A stretch of 64,000 nucleotides of DNA from Massilia sp. Root418 (lineage in GTDB: Bacteria; Pseudomonadota; Gammaproteobacteria; Burkholderiales; Burkholderiaceae_D). Position numbers and translations under genes: made by a program. Of the stretch, positions 24,769 to 34,748 are shown piece by piece. Location of the stretch: positions 63,585 through 127,584 of the forward strand of contig NZ_LMEC01000011.1 in assembly GCF_001425265.1 (NCBI RefSeq). Reading direction: 5' to 3'. The stretch's first letter is position 1; every line of letters begins with the position of its first letter. The notes beneath the pieces were generated by a model. The model had not been told where the DNA came from and did no database searches. It saw only the letters and a list, made by a program, of their open reading frames with translations.

Positions 24769-25896
24769 ATGCAGCTGATACGGCGCTGGATCGATGGCCC
24801 ATGGGTGCCGCCGCAGGCGGGGCGCGCTCCCTACCTGTGGATTGCTTCGCTTGCGTTCTTCGGCTGGAAGTATTTGTATGTGGACGCCCACGCGCTGGAA
24901 TTCATCCTGCTGGCGCTGACCATGATCGTATTCGTGCCGATCTATTTCGGCAGTTTTTGGCACAGCGGGCGCGCCGCGCTGCCGTTCATCGGCGCCGCTC
25001 TGGCGCTCGGCGTTGCATGGGCACCGTTCAACTTCGGCGCCAGCACCTTCTTCATCTTCGCTTGCGCCATGTGCTCGCGCATCGGCCAGCCTCGCATCGC
25101 TTACTGCTGCCTGGCCGCCATCCTGGTCTCGGCCACCGGCATGGCACTGGCGATGCAGCTGCCGCTCAGTTTCCTTATTCCCACGCTGGCCACCGGCACG
25201 CCGGTCGGCATCGCCTCCATCATGGACGCCCAGGTGCAACGCTCGCGCAAGCAGCTGCTGCTCAAGCAGGAGGAGGTCGAGCACCTGGCCCGCATCGCCG
25301 AGCGCGAACGCATCTCGCGCGACATGCACGACCTGCTGGGGCACAGCCTGTCGCTGATCACGCTGAAAGCCGAACTCGCCGGGCGCCTGCTGGAGCGCGA
25401 CCCGGCCGCCTGCCGCCGGGAGATCAAGGACATCGAAGCGAGCGCGCGCCACGCGCTGGCCGAGGTGCGCAGCGCCGTCAGCGGCTACCGCGAAACCGGT
25501 TTTGCCCATGAACTGGAGCGCGCCCGCGGCGCGCTGTCCGCAGCCGGCGTCACGCTGCACGCGGACGCGTCGATGGCCGCCATGCCGGCCATGCCGGCCA
25601 CGGCGGAGAACGTGCTGGCGCTGGCCCTGCGCGAGGCGGTCACCAACATCCTGCGCCACGCCGGCGCCACGCGCTGCGATGTGAGCCTGGCGCTGCAGGA
25701 CGGCCTGATTGTGTTCCGCATCAGCGACAACGGTAAGGCCGGCGGGGCGGGCGCGGTCGTGCAGGGCAACGGCCTGCGCGGCATGCAGGAGCGCGTGGCC
25801 CAGCTGGGCGGCTGGCTGGGCATGCGGGTTGAACAAGGCATGTCGCTCGAACTGCGGCTGCCGATGGAAGCGGCTGCGCCGGGAGGAATCAAGTGA
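24769..25896 (+). CDS. DesK-like sensor histidine kinase (HisKA_3)
   Basis: A 375-residue membrane kinase. The first 150 residues contain about five hydrophobic segments with no large periplasmic domain, which suggests sensing within the membrane. The dimerisation motif RISRDMHDLLGHSLSLI carries the phospho-accepting H187. The HATPase domain has LREAVTNILRHAGA and later NGLRGMQERV, the form usual for NarL/DesK-type kinases. The stop overlaps the regulator gene by 4 bp (GTGA), so the two are a pair. The gene lies 9 bp after the amidohydrolase. The signal is unknown; membrane state, as for DesK, is only an analogy. Confidence 0.92.
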   Translation: MQLIRRWIDGPWVPPQAGRAPYLWIASLAFFGWKYLYVDAHALEFILLALTMIVFVPIYFGSFWHSGRAALPFIGAALALGVAWAPFNFGASTFFIFACAMCSRIGQPRIAYCCLAAILVSATGMALAMQLPLSFLIPTLATGTPVGIASIMDAQVQRSRKQLLLKQEEVEHLARIAERERISRDMHDLLGHSLSLITLKAELAGRLLERDPAACRREIKDIEASARHALAEVRSAVSGYRETGFAHELERARGALSAAGVTLHADASMAAMPAMPATAENVLALALREAVTNILRHAGATRCDVSLALQDGLIVFRISDNGKAGGAGAVVQGNGLRGMQERVAQLGGWLGMRVEQGMSLELRLPMEAAAPGGIK

Positions 25897-26498
25897 TACG
25901 GGTACTGATTGCGGAAGACCAGGCGCTGTTGCTGGGCGCCCTGGCCGCACTGCTGCGGTTGGAGGATGACATGGAAGTGGTGGGCCAGGCCCGCAACGGC
26001 CACGAAGCGCTGGCGCTGTGCGGCACCTTGCAGCCGGACGTGGTGCTGACCGATATCGAAATGCCCCTGATGACGGGGCTGGAATTGGCCGCCGCGCTGC
26101 GCGAGCAGGGCAGCGCCGCCCGGGTCGTCATCGTCACCACCTTTGCGCGCTCGGGCTACCTGCGGCGCGCCATGGCGGCTGGCGTGCGCGGCTACCTGCT
26201 GAAGGACGCCCCGGCCGAGACCCTGGCCGCCGCCATCCGCAGCGTGCATGAAGGCGGGCGCGCCATTGCCCCCGAGCTGGCGCTGGAGAGCTGGAGCGGC
26301 GGCGAAGACCCGCTGAGCGAAAGGGAGCGCCAGGTGCTGCGCCTGGCCGGCGAGGGCCGCAGCGGCGCCGACATCGCGCGCCAGCTGCACCTGTCCGAAG
26401 GCACGGTGCGCAACTACCTGTCCGAAGCCATCAGCAAGCTCAACGCCGGCAACCGCGTCGAAGCCTTCCGCCTGGCGCGCGACGCTGGCTGGCTGTGA
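25893..26498 (+). CDS. NarL/LuxR-type response regulator, partner of the upstream kinase
   Basis: A 201-residue two-domain regulator. The receiver has the acidic pocket IAEDQALL and phospho-acceptor D54 in VVLTDIEMPLMTGLE. The C-terminal LuxR helix-turn-helix is PLSERERQVLRLAGEGRSGA to the end, with LHLSEGTVRNYLSEAI as recognition helix. The start is GTG at 25893, 4 bp inside the kinase gene, with GGAGG 7 bp upstream. It resembles DesR. Target genes are not evident; the preceding amidohydrolase is a candidate by position. Confidence 0.94.
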   Translation: MIRVLIAEDQALLLGALAALLRLEDDMEVVGQARNGHEALALCGTLQPDVVLTDIEMPLMTGLELAAALREQGSAARVVIVTTFARSGYLRRAMAAGVRGYLLKDAPAETLAAAIRSVHEGGRAIAPELALESWSGGEDPLSERERQVLRLAGEGRSGADIARQLHLSEGTVRNYLSEAISKLNAGNRVEAFRLARDAGWL

Positions 26499-26503
26499 GG
26501 TGT

Positions 26504-26540
26504 GGCGGGTTACGCTGCTGCGCAGCTAACCCGCCCTACG
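26504..26540 (-). repeat. Single REP element
   Basis: One canonical copy (GGCGGGTTA ... TAACCCGCC then CTACG on the plus strand, so the GTAG head reads on the minus strand). It sits in the 73-bp gap between the convergent response regulator and the YgjP-like gene. Confidence 0.9.
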
Positions 26541-26571
26541 GTCCGCCGCGCGGGGCTGGTCATCCGCCGGA

Positions 26572-27747
26572 TCAGTTGAACAGCACCGGCAGCTCCTGCG
26601 CGCGTTTGCGCAGCAGGGCTTTGGCTTCATCGTAGGCGGGGTAGATGCGGCCGACGGCGGCCCAGAATTGGGCGCTGTGGTTCATTTCCAGGATGTGCGC
26701 CAGCTCGTGCGCCACCACGTAGTCGATCAGCGGCAGCGAGAAGTGGATCAGGCGCCAGTTCAAGCGGATCACGCGCTGCACCGTGCAGGAACCCCAGCGC
26801 GTGCCGGCCGAGGACAGCGCGAAGGCGCTGTACTGCACGCCCAGGCGCGCCGCGTACAGGTCCAGGCGCTGCGCGAACAGCACCTTGGCCTGCTGCTGCA
26901 TCCAGGTGCGCACGCGTTCCTTGAGCAGCGTTTCGGTGGCGCCTTGCACCAGTCCCATGTGCAGCTCGCGCGTGTCGGGGTTGTAATCGGTGCGGTTGCG
27001 GGTGGCCGTGTACAGGCGCAGCTTCAGTTCGCCGCCCAGGTAGGGCAGCACGGCGCCGTCTTCCCACACCACCGGTGGCTTTTCTAGCCGCGCCGCGCGC
27101 CGTTCGCGCCGCTCGTCCAGCTTGGAGATGATCCAGTGCTGCTTGGCGCGGATGGCGTTGTCTATTTCGGCCAGGCTCACGCGCTTGGGCGCGGTCACGC
27201 GCAAGCCTTCGTCGTCGATCATGAAGCCGATCGAGCGCCGCGTGGAGCGGCGCAGCGTGTATTCAAGAATGAACTGGCCCACCAGCAGCTGGCGGCGCGG
27301 CAGCGCGTCGGGTTGCGGCGCAGGCGGCTCGGGCACGCGCACCGGCACGGGCGGTGGACGCAGCAGGTTGGCGCTGGGCGCGGCGTGCGGTTCGGATGCG
27401 GGGGCTGCTGCGGGCGCAACCGGAGATACGGCCGACGGCGCGGCGGGCAAATCAGGACTGGACAGGGGCGAAGCGGGGGCAGGGGAAGCGGGGGCTGCGG
27501 AAACAGGGCGGGGCGCCTGCCACGTTGAAGGCGACGGAACGGGGACGGGCGAGGACGGCGGATGCATCACCGCCGCATTGGCGGCGGGAGCGGCGGGGCG
27601 CGATGCCACGCCCGGCGCACTCTCGCCGAACAAGTCGAGCTGCCCCTCGCCGGCCTTGCTGGCCGCCGGCCTGGCAGCGGTGGCCAGGTCGTCTAGCCAG
27701 CGCTGTAGGCGTGGGGCGAAATGACGCGCATTTCTGATTCTATCCAC
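26572..27747 (-). CDS. YgjP-like (DUF45/M48-type) metal-dependent hydrolase
   Basis: The C-terminal 230 residues form a YgjP-like zinc peptidase domain. HELAHILEMNH (HExxH) is followed by FWAAVGRIYPAYDEAKALL, and SSAGTRWGSCTVQRVIRLNW precedes it. Before it lies a long Pro/Ala-rich linker with low complexity (residues about 55-165) and a short N-terminal segment, APRLQRWLDDLATAAR. The start is uncertain. GTG at 27747 gives 391 residues and a 55-bp overlap with plsC. The peptidase core does not depend on this choice. Substrates of the family are not well defined. Confidence 0.82.
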   Translation of the reverse strand: MDRIRNARHFAPRLQRWLDDLATAARPAASKAGEGQLDLFGESAPGVASRPAAPAANAAVMHPPSSPVPVPSPSTWQAPRPVSAAPASPAPASPLSSPDLPAAPSAVSPVAPAAAPASEPHAAPSANLLRPPPVPVRVPEPPAPQPDALPRRQLLVGQFILEYTLRRSTRRSIGFMIDDEGLRVTAPKRVSLAEIDNAIRAKQHWIISKLDERRERRAARLEKPPVVWEDGAVLPYLGGELKLRLYTATRNRTDYNPDTRELHMGLVQGATETLLKERVRTWMQQQAKVLFAQRLDLYAARLGVQYSAFALSSAGTRWGSCTVQRVIRLNWRLIHFSLPLIDYVVAHELAHILEMNHSAQFWAAVGRIYPAYDEAKALLRKRAQELPVLFN

Positions 27748-28433
27748 TGTTCCACCTGCTCCATCAACTCGTCCGGACTGCGTCCTTCCGAGGAAATCGG
27801 CTTGCCGACGGAAACCGTCACCTTGCCGGGCTTCTTGATAAACGAATTCTTGGGCCAGCACTCGCCCGAGTTCAGCGCGATCGGCACCACCATGGCGCCG
27901 GTCTCGATGGCCAGGCGCGTGCCACCGCTCTTGTACTTGCCGGACTGGCCGACCGGGATGCGCGTCCCTTCCGGGAACATGATAATCCACAGGCCTGCCT
28001 TCAGGCGGCGCTTGCCGTGCGCGACCACCTGCTTGAAGGCGTTCTTGCCCTGCTTGCGGTCGATCGGGATCATGCGCAGCGCGGCGATGCCCCAGCCGAA
28101 GAAAGGGATGTACAGGATCTCCTTCTTGAACACGAACACCAGCGGGCGCGGCAGGCTGCACAGCAGGAAGATGGTTTCCCAGGCCGACTGGTGCTTCGAC
28201 AGCACCACGGCCGGCGCGTCCGGGAAGTTTTCCCAGCCCTTGATTTCGTATTCGATGCCGCAAATGACCTTGGCGCACCAGATGATGAACACATTCCAGC
28301 GCGAGACCACGTAGTAGCGCTGGGCGTACGGCAGCGGCGTTGCCAGCATGCAGACGACGCACCAGATGATGGTGGCGATCGCCATGACGACGGCGAAGAT
28401 CAGCGAACGCAGAAACAGTACAGGCTTACCCAA
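27693..28433 (-). CDS. plsC: 1-acyl-sn-glycerol-3-phosphate acyltransferase
   Basis: A 246-residue inner-membrane acyltransferase that turns lysophosphatidic acid into phosphatidic acid. An N-terminal membrane segment (LIFAVVMAIATIIWCVVC) is followed by VLSKHQSAWETIFLL and later FPEGTRIPVGQ. The acceptor motif reads HQSAWE, an HX4E rather than the textbook HX4D; from memory this form also occurs in other betaproteobacterial members. It follows gmhB by 21 bp in the phoH-to-ygjP minus-strand run. A second PlsC-family gene lies at 12112, so the window has two. Confidence 0.93.
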   Translation of the reverse strand: MGKPVLFLRSLIFAVVMAIATIIWCVVCMLATPLPYAQRYYVVSRWNVFIIWCAKVICGIEYEIKGWENFPDAPAVVLSKHQSAWETIFLLCSLPRPLVFVFKKEILYIPFFGWGIAALRMIPIDRKQGKNAFKQVVAHGKRRLKAGLWIIMFPEGTRIPVGQSGKYKSGGTRLAIETGAMVVPIALNSGECWPKNSFIKKPGKVTVSVGKPISSEGRSPDELMEQVEQWIESEMRVISPHAYSAG

Positions 28434-28454
28434 TGCGAAACTCCAGAATCTTAA

Positions 28455-29039
28455 TCAGTTGGCTGCGGCGGCAGCAGCAGTGGCACCGGCGGCTGCGGGC
28501 ACGGGGGCCTTCAGCAAATGGTCCACCATGGCCGCCAGGTTGGCGAAGACCATTGTACCGGGTGGCAGGCCGCCCGTGGCGTTGGTTTTTTCACCTTTCC
28601 CGGTCAGCACCAGGTAGGGCGTGCAGCCGCTGATGAAACCGGCCTGCAGGTCGCGCAGCGAATCGCCCACCGTTGGCACCCCCTTCAGGTTGACGTTGTA
28701 GCGCTTGGAGATCTCGGCGAACATGCCCGGCTTGGGCTTGCGGCAGTCGCAGTTGTCCGCCGCCGCGTGCGGGCAGAAGAAAATCGCCTCGATCTCGGCG
28801 CCCACCTGCTGCGCCAGCGTGTGCATCTTCTGGTGGATGGCGTTGAGCACCGTCATGTCGAAATACTCGCGCGCGATGCCGGACTGGTTGGAGGCCACCA
28901 CCACGCGGTAGCCCGCCTGGTTCAGGCGGGCGATGGCCTCCAGGGATCCCGGCACCGGGACCCACTCGGCGGGCGACTTGATGAAGTCCGGCGAATCGTG
29001 GTTGATCACGCCGTCCCGATCAAGGATGATCAGCTTCAT
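28455..29039 (-). CDS. gmhB: D-glycero-beta-D-manno-heptose 1,7-bisphosphate 7-phosphatase
   Basis: A HAD-superfamily phosphatase of about 194 residues in the ADP-heptose pathway, supplying the sugar used by waaC. The nucleophile motif is MKLIILDRDGVIN. VVASNQSGIAREYF is motif II. The zinc-binding loop is FFCPHAAADNCDCRKPKPGM, diagnostic of GmhB, and TVGDSLRDLQAG is motif IV. The ATG at 29039 fits the family start; an ATG at 29051 adds four residues. It follows glyS almost directly. The C-terminus is an Ala-rich tail. Confidence 0.95.
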   Translation of the reverse strand: MKLIILDRDGVINHDSPDFIKSPAEWVPVPGSLEAIARLNQAGYRVVVASNQSGIAREYFDMTVLNAIHQKMHTLAQQVGAEIEAIFFCPHAAADNCDCRKPKPGMFAEISKRYNVNLKGVPTVGDSLRDLQAGFISGCTPYLVLTGKGEKTNATGGLPPGTMVFANLAAMVDHLLKAPVPAAAGATAAAAAAN

Positions 29040-29052
29040 CGCGACGCCCATC

Positions 29053-31191
29053 TTATGCCGCCAGTTTCGAGATGTCCGCCACGCGGTTCATCATGCCGTG
29101 CAGCGAGGACAGCAGCGCCAGGCGGTTGTTGCGCAGGGCGACATCCTCGGCCATCACCATCACGTCATTGAAGAAAGCGTCCACGTCGTCGCGCAGCTGG
29201 GCCAGCGTTTTCAGCGTGCCGGCGAAGTCGCCCTTGGCGAAGGCCGCGTCCACTTCCGGCTGCACGCGCACGATGGCGGCGTGCAGGTTCTTCTCGGCGG
29301 TGTCCTGCAGCAGGGCAGGCCGAATTTCAGCTTTCCCTTCGCCGGCGCCGCCGGCCTGGGCCAAAGCGGACTCGTTCTTCTTCAGGATGTTAGTGATGCG
29401 CTTGTTGGCACCCGCCAGCGAGGCCGATTCCGGCAGTGCGGCAAAGGCTTGCACCGCTTCCAGGCGCTGCACGATGTCGTCCAGGCGGTCCGGGTTCTGC
29501 GCCACCACGGCTTCGATCTCGTTCGGCGTGAAGCCGCGCTCGCGCAGGATGCCGCGCAGGCGGTCCAGCATGAAGGCTGTCACGTCGGCGCTCGGGTCTT
29601 TGAAGCCGGCCACGGACGCGAACTGCTTGGCGGCGTCGGCCAGCAGGCCGGAGATCGACAGCGGCAGGCGCTTCTCGATCAGCATGCGCAGCACGCCCAG
29701 GGCGTGGCGGCGCAGCGCGAACGGGTCCTTGTCGCCGGTCGGCGCCAGGCCGATGGCCCAGATGCCCACCAGGGTTTCCAGCTTGTCGGCCAGGGCCACG
29801 GCGGTGCCGGTGGCGGTTGCTGGCAGGGCGTCGCCCGCGAAGCGCGGCTGGTAGTGTTCGGACGCGGCCAGCGCCACGTCCTCCTGCTCGCCATCGTGGC
29901 GCGCGTAGTAGGTGCCCATGATGCCTTGCAGCTCGGGGAACTCGCCGACCATATCGGTCAGCAGGTCGGCCTTGGACAGGCGCGCCGCGCGTTCGGTCAG
30001 GGCCACGTCCGCTTTTAAGCCCGCGGAACTCAATTTGCCGGCGATGGCGCCGGCCAGCGCGGTCACGCGCTCGCTGCGCTCGGCCTGCGTGCCCAGCTTG
30101 TTGTGGTAGACCACGTTCTTCAGCAGCGGCAGGCGCGATTCCAGGGTCTTCTTCTTGTCCTGCTCGAAGAAGAACTTGGCATCCGACAGGCGCGGGCGCA
30201 CCACACGCTCGTTGCCGCCGATGATGGCGTCCGGCGTGTCGGTGGCGATGTTGGAGACGATCAGGAAGCGCGAACGCAGCTTGCCGGCCGCGTCGGTCAG
30301 CGCGAAGTATTTCTGGTTGGTCTGCATGGTCAGGATCAGGCATTCCTGCGGCACGGCCAGGAACTCTTCCTCAAAGCGGCACTCATACACCACCGGCCAT
30401 TCCACCAGCGCGGTCACTTCGTCCAGCAGCGATTCAGGCATCAGCACCTGGTCGGCGCCGGCTTTTTCCAGCAGCGCGGCGCGGATCTTGTCCTTGCGCG
30501 CGTCCACGCCGGGGATGACCTTGCCCTGCTCGGCCAGGGTGGCGGCGTAAGCGTCGGCATGGGCCACGGTCACGTTGCGCGCGCCGGTCGCGGTCAGGAA
30601 GCGGTGGCCTTCGGTCACGTTGGATGCGGTCAGGCCGAGCAGCGTCAGCGGCAGCACCTCGGCGCCGTGCAGCGCGATCAGGCTGTGCGCGGGGCGCACG
30701 AACTGCACCGTGCTGCCGTCCGGACGCTGGTAGCTCATCACTTTTGGAATCGGCAGCTTGGCCACGGATTCTTCCAGCGCGGCCTGGGCGCCGGCCAGCA
30801 GCTGCGAGCCGGGCGCGGTGTAGGTGTAGAAGAAGCTCTCGGCCTTGCCGTCCTGGGCGCGTTCCAGGTCGGCCACGGTCAGGTCGGGGAAGCCCAGCGC
30901 GGCCAGCTTCTTGGCCAGCGGCGCGCTCGGGTTGCCGTCCTTGTCCAGCGCCACCGACACCGGCAGCACTTTTTCGCGGATCGATTTGTCCGGCGAGGTG
31001 GCGCGCACCTTGGTGATGGACACGGCCAGGCGGCGCGGCGTCGCGTGGATGGTGGCGGCGCTGTCTTCTTCCAGGAAGTCGCGCGATTTCAGGCCGTTGA
31101 CGATGCCCGAGGCGAAAGCGGCGCCCAGCTTGGCCAGCGCTTTCGGCGGCAGTTCTTCGGTCAGCAGTTCAATTAACAGGGTCTGGTTCAT
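29053..31191 (-). CDS. glyS: Glycine-tRNA ligase beta subunit
   Basis: A 712-residue beta chain of the alpha2beta2 bacterial glycyl-tRNA synthetase, which binds tRNA. The start [20 protein letters not shown] is the standard GlyS opening. Family blocks such as [28 protein letters not shown] text and [19 protein letters not shown] appear in order. The C-terminal anticodon-binding part has [19 protein letters not shown]. Length is close to 690-720 for the family. It lies 14 bp downstream of glyQ. Confidence 0.97.
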   Translation of the reverse strand: MNQTLLIELLTEELPPKALAKLGAAFASGIVNGLKSRDFLEEDSAATIHATPRRLAVSITKVRATSPDKSIREKVLPVSVALDKDGNPSAPLAKKLAALGFPDLTVADLERAQDGKAESFFYTYTAPGSQLLAGAQAALEESVAKLPIPKVMSYQRPDGSTVQFVRPAHSLIALHGAEVLPLTLLGLTASNVTEGHRFLTATGARNVTVAHADAYAATLAEQGKVIPGVDARKDKIRAALLEKAGADQVLMPESLLDEVTALVEWPVVYECRFEEEFLAVPQECLILTMQTNQKYFALTDAAGKLRSRFLIVSNIATDTPDAIIGGNERVVRPRLSDAKFFFEQDKKKTLESRLPLLKNVVYHNKLGTQAERSERVTALAGAIAGKLSSAGLKADVALTERAARLSKADLLTDMVGEFPELQGIMGTYYARHDGEQEDVALAASEHYQPRFAGDALPATATGTAVALADKLETLVGIWAIGLAPTGDKDPFALRRHALGVLRMLIEKRLPLSISGLLADAAKQFASVAGFKDPSADVTAFMLDRLRGILRERGFTPNEIEAVVAQNPDRLDDIVQRLEAVQAFAALPESASLAGANKRITNILKKNESALAQAGGAGEGKAEIRPALLQDTAEKNLHAAIVRVQPEVDAAFAKGDFAGTLKTLAQLRDDVDAFFNDVMVMAEDVALRNNRLALLSSLHGMMNRVADISKLAA

Positions 31192-31205
31192 GTTCTTCTA
31201 ATCTT

Positions 31206-32129
31206 TTACGCGGCAGTGGTGGGAACAGCCGCAACTGCAGGAGCCATCGGGAAGCCGAGGCGTTCGCGGGAATCGTAGTAAGCCTGCGCCACGAGGCGCG
31301 ACAGGGCGCGCACGCGGCCGATGTAGGCGGCGCGTTCGGTCACCGAGATGGCGCCGCGCGCGTCCAGCAGGTTGAAGCTGTGCGACGCTTTCATGATCTG
31401 CTCGTAGGCCGGCAGCGTCAGCTGCAGCTCGATCAGGCGCTTGGCTTCGGACTCGTGGTTGTTGAACTGCGCAAACAGCAGTTCGGTGTTCGAGTGCTCG
31501 AAGTTATAGGCCGATTGCTCCACTTCGTTCTGGTGGAACACGTCGCCGTATTTCAGCGTCTTGGTCACGCCATTCTCTTCCCACTGCGTCCACACCAGGT
31601 CGTACATATTCTCCACGCCCTGCAGGTACATGGCCAGGCGCTCGATGCCGTAGGTGATTTCGCCAAGCACCGGCTTGCAATCGAGGCCGCCCACTTGCTG
31701 GAAGTAGGTGAACTGGGTCACTTCCATGCCGTTCAGCCAGACTTCCCAGCCCAGGCCCCAGGCGCCCAGGGTCGGGCTTTCCCAGTCATCTTCAACGAAG
31801 CGCACGTCGTTCTGCTTCAGGTCCAGGCCCAGCGCTTCCAGCGAACCCAGGTACAGGTCCAGGATGTTTTCAGGGGCCGGCTTCATCACCACCTGGTATT
31901 GATAGTAGTGCTGGCCGCGGTTCGGGTTCTCGCCGTAGCGGCCGTCCTTCGGGCGGCGCGAGGGCTGTACGTAGGCCGCGCGCCATGGCTCGGGGCCGAT
32001 CGCGCGCAGGAAAGTACCGGTGTGGAAGGTGCCCGCGCCGACTTCCATGTCGTACGGCTGGAGCAGGGCGCAACCCTGCTTGTCCCAGTAGGATTGCAGC
32101 GTCAGGATAATTTGTTGAAATGTGAGCAT
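31206..32129 (-). CDS. glyQ: Glycine-tRNA ligase alpha subunit
   Basis: A 307-residue class II synthetase catalytic chain. It opens [19 protein letters not shown] and carries the substrate motifs [40 protein letters not shown] and [20 protein letters not shown]. Its place upstream of glyS and downstream of lnt is the usual betaproteobacterial order. A 52-bp gap separates it from lnt. No T-box-like leader was seen. Confidence 0.98.
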   Translation of the reverse strand: MLTFQQIILTLQSYWDKQGCALLQPYDMEVGAGTFHTGTFLRAIGPEPWRAAYVQPSRRPKDGRYGENPNRGQHYYQYQVVMKPAPENILDLYLGSLEALGLDLKQNDVRFVEDDWESPTLGAWGLGWEVWLNGMEVTQFTYFQQVGGLDCKPVLGEITYGIERLAMYLQGVENMYDLVWTQWEENGVTKTLKYGDVFHQNEVEQSAYNFEHSNTELLFAQFNNHESEAKRLIELQLTLPAYEQIMKASHSFNLLDARGAISVTERAAYIGRVRALSRLVAQAYYDSRERLGFPMAPAVAAVPTTAA

Positions 32130-32181
32130 CGTTGTTCTTCTGGATGGCTAGCCTTAAACGGCTAATTTTAGCCGTAATCGG

Positions 32182-33741
32182 CTACTTATCGGGGTGCTTA
32201 TTCGCGTTTTTTCGGGCCCATAGCCAGGCGCCGGCCACGGCCAGGGCGGCCAGGGCCAGCACCAGGCGGTTGCCCAGGACGATATAGGGCGTGTTGCCGG
32301 CCATCCCGCGCAGCGAGGCTTTCAGCACGCCCGCCTGGTGGTAGGGCAGCGCCGCCGTCACCTTGCCGTGGCTGTCGATCACCACGGTGGCGCCGGTGTT
32401 GGTGGAACCCAGCATGGGGCGGCCAGTTTCCAGCGAGCGCATTTGCGAAATCTGCAGGTGGTGCGGAATGGCGATCGATTCGCCGTACCACGCCAGCTCG
32501 GACACGTTCAGCAGCAAGGTGGCAGGATTCGGATCGTTGGCCAGCTGCGCGGCGATCTCTTCGCCGAACAGGTTTTCATAGCAGATATTGGGCAGCACGC
32601 GCTGCGACTTCACCTGGAACGGCGCCTGCAGGGCCTTGCCCGGCGTCTGGTCGCCCAGCGGAATGTGCATCAGGTCCGTGAACCAGCGGAAGCCGGCCGG
32701 GATGAATTCCCCGAACGGCACCAGGTGGTGCTTGTCGTAGCGGTAGGTCGGCAGGCCGGATTCAGGCGGCAGGCCGACCACGCTGTTCGAATATTTCGTC
32801 GGGCTGTCCATCAGCGGAATGCCCAGCACCAGGTGGCTGCCGGAGCGCTTGGCGAACTGGCCCAGGCTGGGCAGGTAGTCCGGCGGCAGCTGGTGCTGGA
32901 ACAGCATGATGGCCGTTTCCGGCGTGGCGATCAGGTCGGCCGGCTCGGCCGCGATGGTGTCGCGGTAGCGCAGCAGCGTGTCCAGTGTGTGGCGCGCGTC
33001 GAACTTCTGCTGCAGCGGCGTGTTGCCCTGCAGGAGGCGCACCGAAATCGGCTGGCCCACGGCATGGGTCCACTCGACGTAGCGCAGGCCGATGCCGGCG
33101 GCCATGACGGCGGCCAGCCCGCCCAGGGCGAACCAGCGCGTGCGGTGCGCCGCGAGCAGCAGCGCGCCGGCGCACAGCGCGGCCAGCCAGCCCACGCCGT
33201 ACACGCCCAGGATGGGAGCGTAGCCGCCCAGCGGCGCGTCGTTGTGGGCGTAGCCGGCGGCGGCCCAGGGGAATCCGGTAAACAGCCAGCCGCGCACCCA
33301 TTCGAACAAAGCCCACATGGCGGGCAGCATCAGCAGGTTGGCGGCGGGCAGCGGCAGCAGCCAGCGCTTGCGCAGCCACAGCGCAGCGTACATGGCCAGG
33401 CCGGCGTAGATACCCATGCCGGCCGCCAGCAGCGCGATGGCGGCCACCGCCAGCGGCAGCGGCAGGCCGTTGAAGGTCAGCGCCACCACCAGCCAGTGCG
33501 TGTTGGCCAGGCACCAGCCGAAGCCGAAGGCCCAGCCCACCAGCGCGCCGGCCTTCGGCGTGGACGCGCGCAGCGCCTGGTAGAACAGCGCGGCCAGGCA
33601 GGCGATCTGCAGCGGCCACCAGCCGAAGGGGGCAAAGGAGAATACGCTGGCGGCGCCCGCCAGCGCGGCGATGATCATGCGGCCACGGGTGCTGCGCTGT
33701 GGTGCGGGAGCATCGCCGGGTTTGGCGCGGCGCCAGCGCAT
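32182..33741 (-). CDS. lnt: Apolipoprotein N-acyltransferase
   Basis: A 519-residue inner-membrane enzyme adding the third acyl chain to lipoproteins. About six N-terminal membrane helices are followed by a nitrilase-like domain. The catalytic Glu is in LIATPETAIMLF, the Lys region in KHHLVPFGEFIP, and the Cys in VLPNICYENLFGEE. The C-terminus has one more helix (LVLALAALAVAGAWLWA). The ATG coincides with the last base of corC (1-bp overlap). Its substrates in this window would include the ChaN-like lipoprotein at 46126. Confidence 0.96.
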   Translation of the reverse strand: MRWRRAKPGDAPAPQRSTRGRMIIAALAGAASVFSFAPFGWWPLQIACLAALFYQALRASTPKAGALVGWAFGFGWCLANTHWLVVALTFNGLPLPLAVAAIALLAAGMGIYAGLAMYAALWLRKRWLLPLPAANLLMLPAMWALFEWVRGWLFTGFPWAAAGYAHNDAPLGGYAPILGVYGVGWLAALCAGALLLAAHRTRWFALGGLAAVMAAGIGLRYVEWTHAVGQPISVRLLQGNTPLQQKFDARHTLDTLLRYRDTIAAEPADLIATPETAIMLFQHQLPPDYLPSLGQFAKRSGSHLVLGIPLMDSPTKYSNSVVGLPPESGLPTYRYDKHHLVPFGEFIPAGFRWFTDLMHIPLGDQTPGKALQAPFQVKSQRVLPNICYENLFGEEIAAQLANDPNPATLLLNVSELAWYGESIAIPHHLQISQMRSLETGRPMLGSTNTGATVVIDSHGKVTAALPYHQAGVLKASLRGMAGNTPYIVLGNRLVLALAALAVAGAWLWARKNANKHPDK

Positions 33742-34619
33742 CAGTCTTGTTCGTCCACGGCCGGCGGCAGCTTCTCCACCAGCAGCACGTGCAGCTGGCG
33801 CGCGTCGGCACGCAGCACCTCGAAGCGCAGGTTGCCGATGTCGAAGGTGTCGCCCTTGTGCGGCATGCGCTCAAGGTGCTTGACCGCGAAGCCGCCGATG
33901 GTGTCGGCGTCCTCGTCGGACAGGTCGGTGTCGAGTTCCTCGTTGAACTGGCTGATCTCGGTGAGCGCCTTGATGCGCCAGCGCGGGCCGAACTTGCCTT
34001 CCTTGATCGAGAGGATGTTGTCCTCTTCCTCGTCGAAGTCGTATTCATCCTCGATGTCGCCGACGATCTGTTCCAGCACGTCCTCGATGGTGATCAGGCC
34101 GGCCACGCCGGAATACTCGTCAACCACGATGGCCATGTGGTTGTGGTTGGCGCGGAAGTCGCGCAGCAGTACGTTCAGGCGCTTGGACTCGGGAATGAAC
34201 ACGGCCGGGCGCAGCATGTCGCGCACGTCGAAGCTTTCTTCCGCGTAGTAGCGCAGCAGGTCCTTCGCCAGCAGGATGCCGATCACCTTGTCGCGTTCGC
34301 CCTCGATGGCGGGGAAGCGCGAGTGGGCCGTTTCCAGCACGGTGGGCATCCATTCCTCGATGGGCTTGGAAATGTCGATCACGTCCATTTGCGAACGCGG
34401 CACCATGATGTCGCGCGCGGACAGGTCCGACACCTGGAACACGCCTTCGATCATGGACAGCGCATCGGCGTCGATCAGGTTGCGTTCGTGGGCGTCGTGC
34501 AGCACGTCGAGCAGTTCCGCGCGGTTCTCGGGCTCGGGGGAGATGAAAGCGGTGAGTCGCTCAAAAAGCGATCTATGGGGTTTGGCGTCAGTCTTGACGC
34601 CACTAGGGTGCTCTTGCAT
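33741..34619 (-). CDS. corC: CorC/HlyC-type transporter-associated CBS protein (YbeX)
   Basis: A 292-residue cytoplasmic protein with two CBS domains (about residues 65-190: ARDIMVPRSQMDVIDI and RPAVFIPESKRLNVLL) and a C-terminal CorC_HlyC domain (ALTEISQFNEELDTDL onward). It lacks the membrane DUF21 part found in longer homologues. Family members are linked to magnesium/cobalt efflux and, as YbeX, to ribosome-related functions. It heads the corC-lnt-glyQ-glyS stretch. In most relatives ybeY precedes it directly. Here a plus-strand small gene and a REP array separate them. Confidence 0.94.
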   Translation of the reverse strand: MQEHPSGVKTDAKPHRSLFERLTAFISPEPENRAELLDVLHDAHERNLIDADALSMIEGVFQVSDLSARDIMVPRSQMDVIDISKPIEEWMPTVLETAHSRFPAIEGERDKVIGILLAKDLLRYYAEESFDVRDMLRPAVFIPESKRLNVLLRDFRANHNHMAIVVDEYSGVAGLITIEDVLEQIVGDIEDEYDFDEEEDNILSIKEGKFGPRWRIKALTEISQFNEELDTDLSDEDADTIGGFAVKHLERMPHKGDTFDIGNLRFEVLRADARQLHVLLVEKLPPAVDEQD

Positions 34620-34748
34620 AGGAGGCGTGAGCCAGTTGTTTCGAAGTGCTATAGGATACTACAAATGGCGGGAGGGCCTCGTTTTTGCCAAGTTGATGGC
34701 CGGAAATGGGGCTACAATGGCGTATCGTCCACCTGCGCGGAGCCCGCC

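Noticed and set aside
26572..28362. A 596-codon frame joining plsC shadow to the YgjP-like peptidase
   Set aside because: The N-terminal third is the out-of-frame reading of plsC; the peptidase gene starts near 27747.
32130..32181. T-box or other riboswitch ahead of glyQ
   Set aside because: The gap is only 52 bp, with no conserved T-box core or terminator pair.
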